This document shows, piece by piece, positions 8,158 through 16,423 of a stretch of DNA of 64,000 nucleotides (position 1 is its first letter; each line of letters starts with the position of its first letter). The notes below the pieces were generated by a model. The model was given only the letters and a program-made list of their open reading frames with translations, was not told where the DNA came from and did no database searches. Both the position numbers and the translations under genes were made by a program. Origin of the DNA: JOPF136 sp963773835 (GTDB taxonomy: Bacteria; Acidobacteriota; Terriglobia; Acidiferrales; UBA7541); assembly GCA_963773835.1 (NCBI GenBank), contig CAVZCQ010000001.1, forward strand, positions 310,001 to 374,000. Reading direction: 5' to 3'.

Positions 8158-8856
8158 ATGGCGCTGAAACTGGAAAGCAAGCTGGTTGGAAGGGTGGTGG
8201 TGTTGAGCTGCCACGGAAGGATCACCACCGGAGAGGAAACGCGCGCCCTGCAACACGAAGTCACCAAACTCACTCTGGGAACCAAAAACGTTGCGCTGAA
8301 CCTCGCCGGGGTCGATTTTGTGGACAGCGGCGGCATCGGCATGGTCGTGCGGATTTTTCGGTCGCTGCGGGCGCATGGCGGTGATTTGAAGCTTTGCCAG
8401 GTGCCGGCCAGCCTCTTCAAGGTTCTTGAGATCACGCACATGCATACCGTGCTGGAAATGTACGAATCCGAGGCGCTGGCGGTGGAGGCGTTCCGGCAGC
8501 GTCCCTCCGCGGTGCACGAACCCGCGCACGGCCCCAGAAGGAAGGTGCTCTGCGTGGACCAGTCCCACGATGTTCTCGCCTATCTCGGCGTCCTGTTGCG
8601 GCGCTCGGGCTATGAGGTGTTGACCACGCAGAGCGTTCCCGATTTTGCGCGCTTCCTGATGGCCACCAAGCCGGATGGCGTGGTGGCTGGACACGGTATG
8701 CAGGGAAATGAACGAATTGCGGAGGCGCTCCAGCGCGCCGGGCCACAGTTGCGGGTGCTCATTCTGCCGGCCGAGTTTTCGGCGGCGGAGGCGGGCCAGG
8801 CGGGACAGGAGCTCGTCGAGCGCATCGGAGAGCTGTTCCGCGAGGGCCAGCAGTGA
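8158..8856 (+). CDS. STAS domain fused to a degenerate receiver domain
   Basis: Residues 1-105 are a STAS domain (anti-sigma-factor-antagonist fold) with the DFVDSGGIGMVVRIF signature, where the Ser after Asp is the usual phosphorylation site. Residues about 125-232 look like a response-regulator receiver (RKVLCVDQSHDVLAYLGVLL). The strand that should end in the phospho-acceptor Asp instead reads PDGVVAGHG, so it is a pseudo-receiver. The protein probably relays a partner-switching signal and not a phosphorelay. ATG 8158 was chosen because the STAS domain starts at once; the frame extends upstream to 8113 without a better start. Confidence 0.8.
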   Translation: MALKLESKLVGRVVVLSCHGRITTGEETRALQHEVTKLTLGTKNVALNLAGVDFVDSGGIGMVVRIFRSLRAHGGDLKLCQVPASLFKVLEITHMHTVLEMYESEALAVEAFRQRPSAVHEPAHGPRRKVLCVDQSHDVLAYLGVLLRRSGYEVLTTQSVPDFARFLMATKPDGVVAGHGMQGNERIAEALQRAGPQLRVLILPAEFSAAEAGQAGQELVERIGELFREGQQ

Positions 8857-8988
8857 GTGGTGAGCTGCGGCGGGGCGCGGCAAAAGCTGGCGAACCCGGA
8901 AACTTGAAGAAGCATCTCAACTTCAGCCTCTGCGCAGCGGCGCGCGATTGGCGGCTGCGGAGATCCGGTCAGGGGAAGAACCAAGGTG

Positions 8989-9873
8989 ATGAAGAAAGCG
9001 TGTCTGTCGGGACTTCGTTTCCCCCTGGCGGTGTTGGGGCTGGTGGTCGCAATCTCCCTCTCGACATCCGGGCAGCAGGCTTCCGGTGCGGAGAGCGCGG
9101 ATCCACGGAAACCTGATGAACGAACTGTCGCGGAACAGCAGGGGCCGGGACCCGGAAGCGAACAGATTCCAGCGAAGGCGTCCGGGCAGGCTGAAGCGAA
9201 GCCCGGGGAGCAGCAGAAAAAGGCCAAGGCAGACGAGTCACGGAGCGGAACTTCGAACGACCGTATGTTTTTCCTGATGCCGAATTTTCTCACGCTGGAG
9301 AGTGCAAGCCAGGCGCCGCCGCTCACCACCGCGCAGAAATTCAAAGTAGTGGCGCGAAGCACATTCGACCCATTCCAGTTCACGTATTACTTCGCTCTGG
9401 CCGGCATCAGCCAGGCGGAGAACTCCGAGGCTGGCTATGGCCAGGGAGCGCAGGGATACGCGAAGCGATTCGGGGCCATTTTTGCCGACACGACCATCGA
9501 GAACTTCATGGTGGGCGCGGCCTTTCCTTCGTTGCTGCGCCAGGACCCGCGCTACTACCAGAAGGGAAAAGGCGGGTTTGGCCGCCGGACGTGGTATGCG
9601 CTGACGCGCGTCGTCGTGACGCGCGGGGATTCCGGGCACACACAGTTCAATGCCTCCGAGGTTTTCGGAAGCGTCATTTCCGCTGGAATCTCAACCTACT
9701 CTTACCATCCCCACGGAGAACAGAATCTGGGGGACGCGTTTGGAACCTGGGGGACGCAGTTGGGCCTGGACTCGTTTGGCTTCATGATGAAGGAGTTCTG
9801 GCCCGATATTCGCCGGCGCTTCCGCAAAAAGCACGGGGAACCAGCGGGGAGCGCAAAAAGCGGCAGCGAGTGA
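8989..9873 (+). CDS. Exported protein of unknown function
   Basis: ATG 8989 follows an AAGG site; the preceding GTG 8986 is also in frame. The 294-residue product has a signal peptide (KKACLSGLRF, then a hydrophobic core), a low-complexity Gln/Glu/Lys-rich linker (about residues 30-85), then a globular domain rich in aromatic residues (DPFQFTYYFALAGISQAE, LLRQDPRYYQKG, GDAFGTWGTQLGLDSFGF). I do not recognise the family by function; the aromatic/Gly composition and size fit a small outer-membrane or periplasmic protein. It precedes lptD on the same strand by about 100 bases, though lptD has its own promoter. Confidence 0.65.
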   Translation: MKKACLSGLRFPLAVLGLVVAISLSTSGQQASGAESADPRKPDERTVAEQQGPGPGSEQIPAKASGQAEAKPGEQQKKAKADESRSGTSNDRMFFLMPNFLTLESASQAPPLTTAQKFKVVARSTFDPFQFTYYFALAGISQAENSEAGYGQGAQGYAKRFGAIFADTTIENFMVGAAFPSLLRQDPRYYQKGKGGFGRRTWYALTRVVVTRGDSGHTQFNASEVFGSVISAGISTYSYHPHGEQNLGDAFGTWGTQLGLDSFGFMMKEFWPDIRRRFRKKHGEPAGSAKSGSE

Positions 9874-9928
9874 TGTTTACCCCGCGCGGCGCCTGGCCGG
9901 AAGCATGAAACAGCGGCCCGCCCGCGCG

Positions 9929-9957
9929 TTGCAGGACTCCGGTTCGCGTGCTAGGCT
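9929..9957 (+). promoter_or_regulatory. Promoter of lptD
   Basis: TTGCAG (9929-9934), a 17-bp spacer ending in TGC, then TAGGCT (9952-9957). The -10 ends 12 bases before the lptD ATG, so the leader would be only about 6 nt. Confidence 0.5.
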
Positions 9958-9969
9958 CCCCTCGGTTGA

Positions 9970-12339
9970 ATGATTTCCCTGTGGCGGAATTTCGTGCGGC
10001 GCGGCGATAGCGCTGTTCCCTCCAAAACGCCGCGCACTGCATCCAACCGGCTCGTGAATGCCCGACTGCCGGACCCGCGGAGAAAAGCCGCGCTGCTCGC
10101 CGCCGCGCAGTTGTGGGCCGTGCTCGCATTCGCTGCGGGAGCTCCCCAACAGGCGCGCGTGCCGGCGCGGCGAGGGTTAGTCCAACTGGAAGCCCAGCAG
10201 CAGCGCAAACAGGGAAACGTCTTTTACGCCGACGGAGACGTGGACATTCACTACGGGACCATGCGGCTGCGCGCGGACCACGCACAGTACAACTCCGAGA
10301 CGGGTGAGGCCCAGGTGCGCGGCCACGTCCGCTTTGACACGCAGTCGCACAGCCTCGAGGCCACTGACGGCTCCTACAACATGCGCACCAGCCAAGGGAC
10401 CTTCCACAACGTGCGCGGCGCCGTGCGCGCCGTGCGCGTCGCAAACCGCAACGTGCTGGTCAGCCAGAATCCCTTCCTGTTCTCGGCGCGCGAAGTGCGG
10501 CGGACGAGCGACGAGACCTACCAGGTCTACAACGCCTGGGTGACGGTGTGTCCGGCGGACCGTCCCACCTGGAAGTTCTACACGCGGAGAGCGACGATCC
10601 GAATTTCGAAAAGCGCCCGGCTGCGCTCCGCGAATTTCCGGCTCATGGGCGTGCCCATCCTCTACCTCCCGTTCGCCAGCGTGCCGGTGGGCCGGCACCT
10701 GCGGCAGTCGGGCTTCCTGCTCCCGGAGATCGGGCAGTCCACGCTGAAGGGGTTCATCATCGGCGACGCGTTCTATTGGGCGCCGGTCATCTGGTTCGAC
10801 ACGACGATCAATGCGGAACTGTTCAGCCGGCGGGGCCCGGCGTTGATCGTGGACCTGCGCGCGAGGCCGGCGGACACGTTTTCCGCCTCCTACCATTTTT
10901 TCGGAGTGGACGACCGCGGGCTGCCGGGAGCGAACGGAGTGCGCATGCCCCAGGGAGGGCACGAATCGCACTTCACAATGGATGCAGAGCTGCCGAAGGG
11001 ATGGCGCGCAGTAGCCGATGTGAATACGCTCACCTCGTTAACGTTCCGGCTGGCGTTTGCGTCCACCTATGCCGATGCCGTGAACTCGGAGGTGATCAAC
11101 ACCGCCTTTGTGACCAATAACTTTCGCGGATTCAGCCTGAATTTTGCCGGCAACGGGTATAAAAACTATTTCGGCACGCCTCCGGCGACGACTCAGGGCG
11201 CTCCTCCACAACCATCCGTCGAGCTGCGCACCGCGCCGGAGGTGCGCTTCGATTCGGTGGACCTCGCGCCCTGGAAGTGGCCGGTGTATCTGGGCCTCGA
11301 CGCGTATGCCGGCGGCGTGAGCCGGACCGACCCGGTGCTGGAGACGCCGGCGCTGGTCGAGCGCACGGAAATCGCCCCGCGGGTGACCCTCCCCCTCCGG
11401 TGGGGGCCGTGGATCGGGCTGACCCCCACGTTTGCCGTGCGCGTCACGCGGTACGGGGCGCAGGACTCCGGCGGCGCCGTGCTGGATAATTCGTTCGTGC
11501 GGAAGACGGCGGAGGTGACCGTGGACCTGCGGCCGCCCTCGTTCGACCGCATTTACGGCGACGGCGACTCCCGCTGGAAGCACGTCATCGAGCCGGACGT
11601 CACCTACCGCTACGTGACCGGGGTCAACGATTTCGGGAGTATCTTGCGGTTCGATGAAAACGACACGCTCACGGACACGAACGAGGTGGAGTATTCGGTC
11701 ACGCAGCGGCTCTTCCACGGCACGGCCAACGGGACGGACGAAGTGGTCACCTGGCGCGTGGCCCAGAAATACTACTTCGACCCCACGTTCGGCGGGGCGC
11801 TCGTTCCGGGACAGCGCAACGTCTTCCAGGCTGTGGATTCCCTCTCCCCGTTCGCCTTTGCCGACGGCGTGAGGCGTTTTTCGCCGGTCACCAGCGACCT
11901 GCGGGTGACTCCGGGGGGGCGCTACGAAATCGAGCTGCTCCAGGATTTCGACACGCAGAAAAACCTGTTGCTGGCCACCGGGACGCTCGTGAAATTCAAG
12001 CCTTATCGCGAGTCGTTCCTCACCCTCGCGCATTTCCTGACCCACGGCGATACTCTGCTGCAGCCGCACTCCGATCAGGTGAGATTCCAGGCCGGCTACG
12101 GCGACGTGAACCGGCCGGGATTCAACCTGATCACGGGGATGAGCTACGACTTCCTGAATCACTTCATTCAGAACCAGGCGGTGGTGGCCAGTTACAACGG
12201 CTCGTGCTGCGGTCTGGCGTTCGAATATCGCCGGCTCGCGCTGGGATCCGTGCGGGCAGAAAATCAGTTCCGCGTGGCGTTGCTCATCGCCAACCTCGGC
12301 ACCGTCGGGAATATTCGCCGGCAGGAGAAATTGTTCTGA
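9970..12339 (+). CDS. lptD: LPS-assembly protein LptD
   Basis: LptD is the outer-membrane beta-barrel that inserts lipopolysaccharide into the outer leaflet. The 789-residue product has a hydrophobic export segment near residues 40-55, then an OstA/LptA-like beta-jellyroll (about 75-220: NVFYADGDVDIHYGTMRLRA, ARGHVRFDT-type strands), then the barrel (AFYWAPVIWFDTTINAELFS and many alternating strands). The N-terminus before the signal segment is unusually long and basic, so the true start may lie further in. Its presence shows the cell has an LPS-bearing outer membrane. The stop codon overlaps the start of the amidase gene. Confidence 0.88.
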   Translation: MISLWRNFVRRGDSAVPSKTPRTASNRLVNARLPDPRRKAALLAAAQLWAVLAFAAGAPQQARVPARRGLVQLEAQQQRKQGNVFYADGDVDIHYGTMRLRADHAQYNSETGEAQVRGHVRFDTQSHSLEATDGSYNMRTSQGTFHNVRGAVRAVRVANRNVLVSQNPFLFSAREVRRTSDETYQVYNAWVTVCPADRPTWKFYTRRATIRISKSARLRSANFRLMGVPILYLPFASVPVGRHLRQSGFLLPEIGQSTLKGFIIGDAFYWAPVIWFDTTINAELFSRRGPALIVDLRARPADTFSASYHFFGVDDRGLPGANGVRMPQGGHESHFTMDAELPKGWRAVADVNTLTSLTFRLAFASTYADAVNSEVINTAFVTNNFRGFSLNFAGNGYKNYFGTPPATTQGAPPQPSVELRTAPEVRFDSVDLAPWKWPVYLGLDAYAGGVSRTDPVLETPALVERTEIAPRVTLPLRWGPWIGLTPTFAVRVTRYGAQDSGGAVLDNSFVRKTAEVTVDLRPPSFDRIYGDGDSRWKHVIEPDVTYRYVTGVNDFGSILRFDENDTLTDTNEVEYSVTQRLFHGTANGTDEVVTWRVAQKYYFDPTFGGALVPGQRNVFQAVDSLSPFAFADGVRRFSPVTSDLRVTPGGRYEIELLQDFDTQKNLLLATGTLVKFKPYRESFLTLAHFLTHGDTLLQPHSDQVRFQAGYGDVNRPGFNLITGMSYDFLNHFIQNQAVVASYNGSCCGLAFEYRRLALGSVRAENQFRVALLIANLGTVGNIRRQEKLF

Positions 12340-13763
12340 GCGGGCGGGCGGCGCCACCCCGCCGGTCCCCTGCGGCCTCGACAGCCGGGGAACTCGCGTT
12401 CCTGCCGGTTGCCAAACTTTCGGCGCTGCTGCGCGCGAGGCGCCTCTCTCCCGTCGAACTGCTGCGCGTGTACTTGGAGCGAATCGAACGACTCAATCCG
12501 CGGCTGAATGCCTATCTGACCGTAACCGGCCAAGCGGCGCTGGCGGAGGCGCGGCGCGCCGAGCGGGAAATCGCGCGCGGCAAATGGCGTGGACCGCTGC
12601 ACGGCATTCCCATCGCCCTGAAAGACAACATTTACACGCGAGGCGTGCGCACCACGGCCGGGTCCAAGGTGCTGGCTGATTTTGTGCCCGAGCAGGATGC
12701 GCTGGTCGTCATGCGGCTCCGCGCCGCGGGAGCAATCCTGCTGGGGAAAACCCACCTCCACGAGTTCGCCTACGGCGTTACCAGTAACAACGTCCACTTC
12801 GGCCCGGCCCACAATCCGTACGACCTGGACCGAATCCCCGGCGGTTCGAGCGGGGGGAGCGCCATCGCTGTTGCGGCAGGCCTGTGCGCGGCGGCGGTGG
12901 GGACGGACACGGGAGGCTCCATCCGGATTCCCGCGGCATTGTGCGGTGTCGTGGGATTCAAACCGGCGTTCGGCGCCGTGCCGATGGATGGGATTGTTCC
13001 GCTGTGCGCCTCTCTGGACCATGCCGGGCCGCTCGCGCGAACCGTGGGGGATGCGGCGCTGCTCTATCGAGCGATGCATGGCGGTCCCCGCACGCGAGCC
13101 GCGGCTCCGCGCTCTGTGCGCGGGCTGCGCCTGGGCTGGCCGGAAGGATATTTCTTCGACCGCATCGAGCCGGAGGTGATGGGCGCGGTCGATGCGGCGC
13201 GGCGCGTGTGGGAGAAGAAAGGCGTGCGCGTTGTGAATGTGAAGCTGGGGCAGATGGAAGCGGCGAACCGCGCGTCCACTCCCATCGCCCTCGCGGAGGC
13301 GTATCAATACCACCGCGAGGCCGGATATTTTCCGGCGCGTGCGGCGGACTATTCGGACGACGTGCGCGCCCGGCTGGAGAAAGGAGCGAGCGTGACCGCG
13401 GCGGACTATCTCGACGCGCGAACTGTCGTCCGCCGGGCCACCCAGGAATTTCGCGAGTGCGCGATCCAGATCGACGCGCTGCTCGCGCCCACAGTCCCTA
13501 TCGCCGCTCCACGTATCGGCGAGGAACGCGTGACGATTGCCGGCGCGGAGGAGGAAACGCGTGGCGCCCTGCTGCGGCTGTGCCGCCCGGCAAACCTGTG
13601 GGGCGCTCCGGCGATTTCGATTCCCTGTGGGGCGACGGAGCAAGGCCTGCCCATCGGGCTGCAAATCGTCGGCTTCGAGGGCCGCGAAGCCGCGCTCTTC
13701 GCGCTCGCGGAAGTGTATGAAGCGGCGACGCCGTGGCACGAGCGCAGGCCGCTGACCGGTTGA
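12336..13763 (+). CDS. Amidase-signature family hydrolase
   Basis: The amidase-signature Ser-cisSer-Lys triad is complete: Lys96 in IALKDNIYT, cis-Ser171 in PGGSSGGS, and nucleophile Ser195 in GTDTGGSIRIPA. The family includes GatA-like, indoleacetamide and aryl amidases; the substrate is not predictable here, and no gatB/gatC neighbours are present. No ATG, GTG or TTG lies near the expected N-terminus. The best start is CTG 12336, eight bases after an AGGAG site and overlapping the lptD TGA stop, which implies translational coupling. The only in-frame standard start upstream is GTG 12204, deep inside lptD. Length from CTG is 475 residues, normal for the family. Confidence 0.85.
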   Translation: MSGRAAPPRRSPAASTAGELAFLPVAKLSALLRARRLSPVELLRVYLERIERLNPRLNAYLTVTGQAALAEARRAEREIARGKWRGPLHGIPIALKDNIYTRGVRTTAGSKVLADFVPEQDALVVMRLRAAGAILLGKTHLHEFAYGVTSNNVHFGPAHNPYDLDRIPGGSSGGSAIAVAAGLCAAAVGTDTGGSIRIPAALCGVVGFKPAFGAVPMDGIVPLCASLDHAGPLARTVGDAALLYRAMHGGPRTRAAAPRSVRGLRLGWPEGYFFDRIEPEVMGAVDAARRVWEKKGVRVVNVKLGQMEAANRASTPIALAEAYQYHREAGYFPARAADYSDDVRARLEKGASVTAADYLDARTVVRRATQEFRECAIQIDALLAPTVPIAAPRIGEERVTIAGAEEETRGALLRLCRPANLWGAPAISIPCGATEQGLPIGLQIVGFEGREAALFALAEVYEAATPWHERRPLTG

Positions 13764-13871
13764 AGCCGGGATGGGCTGGAGCGCATCCAATCCAGAGGGT
13801 TGCCAGAATCGGAGCGGCCGGCAGAGCGGTCGCCGGATGTTCCGTAGACTCGCGGCCATAGGCACACTGCG

Positions 13872-14732
13872 ATGGAAATAACGTATCTCGGGGCGTTTGT
13901 GGCGGGATTGATTTCCTTTCTCTCGCCGTGTGTCCTGCCTCTGGTGCCCGGGTACATCTCGATGCTCTCCGGCATCGGCGTAGACCGGTTGCGGAAGGGC
14001 GAAGGGGCGCAGGCCACGCTGCTGTGGAGCGCGGTGTGCTTCGTCGTGGGATTTTCGACCGTCTTCGTTTCGCTGGGCGCGGGTGCGACCACGGTGGGGC
14101 AATTCCTCCGGGCCAACCGCGGCGCCATGGCGCCGGTGGCGGGCGCCGTGATCGTGCTGTTCGGGCTGCACCTGGTCGGCCTGCTCGTGAAAATCCCCAT
14201 CCGTGTGGGGCTGATTGTGGGCGGGCTGCTGGTCGCGGCCGGATTGGCCCTGAAATACTTGCCGGGGCTCGAGGCCCACGTCCGGCCGATCGAGCTGTAT
14301 TCCGTGTCGTTGATTTTTCTGGCCGGACCGTATCTATCGGGCTGGCTGACGCGCGACGTGCACCTGCGCAATGTGGGCGGCCAGCCCGGCATGCTGGGAG
14401 CCTTTCTTCTGGGTTTCGCCTTTGCCTTCGGTTGGACGCCATGCATCGGCCCCATCCTGGGCGCGGTGTTGCTGATTGCCGGGGCGCAGGAGACGGCCTG
14501 GCAGGGCGTGCTGCTGCTGCTCGTGTATTCAGCGGGGCTGGCGCTCCCCTTCCTGCTCACGGCGCTGGGCGTCAGCCGCTTTATGGATTTCTACCAGCGC
14601 TTCCGGAAGCATTTGCACGCGGTGGAAGTGCTCAGCGGCGTCCTGCTGCTGGTCGTGGGCTCGCTGGTTTTCACCAATCGCTTCACCTGGTTGTCGGGTA
14701 AACTGGGGTTCCTGCAGCAATTCGCCCGCTAG
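13872..14732 (+). CDS. ccdA: CcdA-type thiol-disulfide transporter
   Basis: This is a polytopic membrane protein of the CcdA/DsbD-beta family that carries reducing power from cytoplasmic thioredoxin across the inner membrane. The first helix has the hallmark ISFLSPCVLPLVPGYIS with its reactive Cys-Pro. The second reactive Cys is in FGWTPCIGPILGAVL (about residue 195). About seven hydrophobic segments are visible in 286 residues. The next gene, 16 bases on, is a TlpA-like thioredoxin that it would keep reduced, probably for cytochrome c maturation or periplasmic protein repair. Confidence 0.93.
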   Translation: MEITYLGAFVAGLISFLSPCVLPLVPGYISMLSGIGVDRLRKGEGAQATLLWSAVCFVVGFSTVFVSLGAGATTVGQFLRANRGAMAPVAGAVIVLFGLHLVGLLVKIPIRVGLIVGGLLVAAGLALKYLPGLEAHVRPIELYSVSLIFLAGPYLSGWLTRDVHLRNVGGQPGMLGAFLLGFAFAFGWTPCIGPILGAVLLIAGAQETAWQGVLLLLVYSAGLALPFLLTALGVSRFMDFYQRFRKHLHAVEVLSGVLLLVVGSLVFTNRFTWLSGKLGFLQQFAR

Positions 14733-14747
14733 AGGCGGAAGGAAGCT

Positions 14748-15338
14748 ATGAAAAAGAGCAGTTGGATTCTCGTCGCGATTGCGCTGCTGACGGCGCTGGC
14801 ACTGACGGTTCACCGCACCCAGCGCATCGCCGCTGGTCCCCGCACTGCCGGGAGTTCTGCCCCGGTGGCGAAACTTTCCACCGCGGGAATGAAGCCGGCT
14901 CCGGATCTCATCCTCAAAGACCTCAGCGGCAAAGAAGTCAGCCTGAAGGATTTCACCGGGAAAGTGGTCCTGGTGAACTTCTGGGCCACCTGGTGCGATC
15001 CCTGCCGCACCGAGATTCCCTGGCTCATCGACCTCCAGAAGAAATACGGCAGCCAGGGTTTCGAAGTTCTCGGCGTCTCCATGGACGACGAAGGGGAAAA
15101 AGTGGTGCAGCCCTTTGTCGAGAAGGAGCGCTTCGACGTCAATGGCCAGAAACTGGCCATGAATTATCCCATTCTGATCGGGGATTCCGACGCCGCCGAC
15201 AAATTCCTCGGCGGAATCGGCGGTATCGTGGGCCTGCCCACCTCCGTGCTCATCTCGCGCGACGGGAAGCGCGTCAAGAACGTGATCGGGCCGGTGGACC
15301 CGGACAAACTCGAACGGGACATCCAGAGCCTGCTCTGA
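14748..15338 (+). CDS. TlpA-like membrane-anchored thioredoxin
   Basis: An N-terminal anchor or signal sequence (residues 5-22) is followed by an AhpC-TSA/TlpA thioredoxin fold: ILKDLSGKEVSLKDFTGKVV, then the active site WATWCDPC (Cys-Asp-Pro-Cys), and the cis-Pro region GIVGLPTSVLISRDG. It should act in the periplasm as a thiol reductant that receives electrons from the adjacent CcdA. Length (196 aa) is normal. The gene is followed by a frataxin gene after only 11 bases, so they share an operon. Confidence 0.92.
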   Translation: MKKSSWILVAIALLTALALTVHRTQRIAAGPRTAGSSAPVAKLSTAGMKPAPDLILKDLSGKEVSLKDFTGKVVLVNFWATWCDPCRTEIPWLIDLQKKYGSQGFEVLGVSMDDEGEKVVQPFVEKERFDVNGQKLAMNYPILIGDSDAADKFLGGIGGIVGLPTSVLISRDGKRVKNVIGPVDPDKLERDIQSLL

Positions 15339-15349
15339 GAGGCGCCACC

Positions 15350-15679
15350 GTGGACGAGCACGAATTCCGAAAACACGCCGATGCCGCTCTCGAGGCGTTG
15401 CGCAAACGCCTGCTCGAGCTGAGCGATGAATTCGAGTTCGAGGTGGAAGGCGAAGGCGACAAACTGGAGCTCTATTTCGAGGAGCCGGAAGAGACCCGCT
15501 TCGTGATCAGCCCGAACTCGGCCGCGCGCCAGATCTGGATCTCCGCGCTTTCCACCAGCTTCAAGCTGGGATGGTCGGATCAGGCCGGGGCTTTCGTGAT
15601 GGAGAAGACCGGAGAAACGCTGGCCGCGGTGATGAGCCGCATCCTGACGCAGCAGATCGGCAGCGCCATCACGGTCTAG
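15350..15679 (+). CDS. cyaY: Frataxin / CyaY iron-donor protein
   Basis: The 109-residue product, starting at GTG 15350 behind a GAGAGG site, is a full-length bacterial frataxin: an acidic first helix (EFRKHADAALEALRKRL, then Glu/Asp-rich), beta strands (LELYFEEPEETRFVISPNS), and the conserved RQIWISALSTSFKLGW core. CyaY binds iron and tunes the IscS/IscU Fe-S assembly machinery. No isc genes are near; instead it lies within a thiol-redox cluster, perhaps linking iron or Fe-S supply to cytochrome maturation (inference). Confidence 0.85.
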   Translation: MDEHEFRKHADAALEALRKRLLELSDEFEFEVEGEGDKLELYFEEPEETRFVISPNSAARQIWISALSTSFKLGWSDQAGAFVMEKTGETLAAVMSRILTQQIGSAITV

Positions 15680-15699
15680 AGGAAAAAGGATGCAGGGAC

Positions 15700-15724
15700 G
15701 TAGGGGCGCTGCTTGCTGCGCCCC
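15700..15724 (+). repeat. Dispersed intergenic repeat, copy 1
   Basis: The first 19 bases (15700-15718: GTAGGGGCGCTGCTTGCTG) recur with two differences, inverted, at 63403-63421. The spacing around it also carries an AACCGCAAAGGCGCAG-type stretch (15769-15784) that looks like a second dispersed motif. Function unknown. Confidence 0.5.
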
Positions 15725-15813
15725 GCATCGAGAGGAAGCAGCAACTAAGGATGCATGAAGGAGAAGGAGTGAACCGCAAAGGCGCAGCGGAGAGAGAGGT
15801 CGCAGAGAGGAAG

Positions 15814-16368
15814 ATGCGCCGGTGCGCCTGTCTGGCCTTCGCCCTGTGCCTTCTCGCGCCGCCGGCCGCGCCCGCCTCGGCCCAGGACAGTTCCAAGCCG
15901 TTAAAAGCCGCTGATGCCGTGCGCACTCAGGTGTACGTCTCGCTCGAGCCTGTCCCCCAGGGACGCCGGTTCGAAATCGCCGCGGTCGCCCAGGTGGCCC
16001 CGGGCTACCACGTCCAGGCCAACAAAGTTCTCGAGGATTATCTGATTCCGTTCACGGTGACCGCGGATTTGCCCCCGGGCTTCCGCCTGCTGGGCACTTC
16101 CTATCCGAAAGCGCAACTGAGGAAATTCCCGTTTGCGGCGCAGCCCATGGCCGTTTACGAAGGGCGGTTCACCGTGCGGTTGACGTTGGAGGCGGAACCG
16201 GGCGCGCCGGCCGGAGCCGTGAAGATTCCTCTGACGCTCAGATTCCAGGCCTGCAACGATCAGCTCTGCCTCCCGCCGGCCCGCCTGCCGCTCTCCGCGG
16301 AGTTGGAAGTAGCGCCGTCAGGGGCCGCGGCCAAATCCGTCCATCCTGAAATTTTCCGGAAACTGTAG
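15814..16368 (+). CDS. DsbD N-terminal (alpha) domain protein
   Basis: The 184-residue product has a signal peptide ending in ASAQ (about residue 25). It then resembles the periplasmic alpha domain of DsbD, including the signature strand with its redox pair, FQACNDQLCLPP, followed by LPLSAELEV. In E. coli DsbD this domain passes electrons to DsbC, DsbG and CcmG; here it is a free-standing protein. ATG 15814 has a GAGAGG site; longer frames upstream run through repeat sequence. With ccdA and the TlpA-like gene it makes up a split DsbD. It is convergent with the phosphatase gene. Confidence 0.8.
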   Translation: MRRCACLAFALCLLAPPAAPASAQDSSKPLKAADAVRTQVYVSLEPVPQGRRFEIAAVAQVAPGYHVQANKVLEDYLIPFTVTADLPPGFRLLGTSYPKAQLRKFPFAAQPMAVYEGRFTVRLTLEAEPGAPAGAVKIPLTLRFQACNDQLCLPPARLPLSAELEVAPSGAAAKSVHPEIFRKL

Positions 16369-16423
16369 CGATTCAACTTTTCCCGGAAATCCTGTAGCCC
16401 GCCGCCACCCCTGAAACGAACCA

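Noticed and set aside
12264..14279. 671-codon minus-strand frame
   Set aside because: Shadow of the amidase and ccdA genes.
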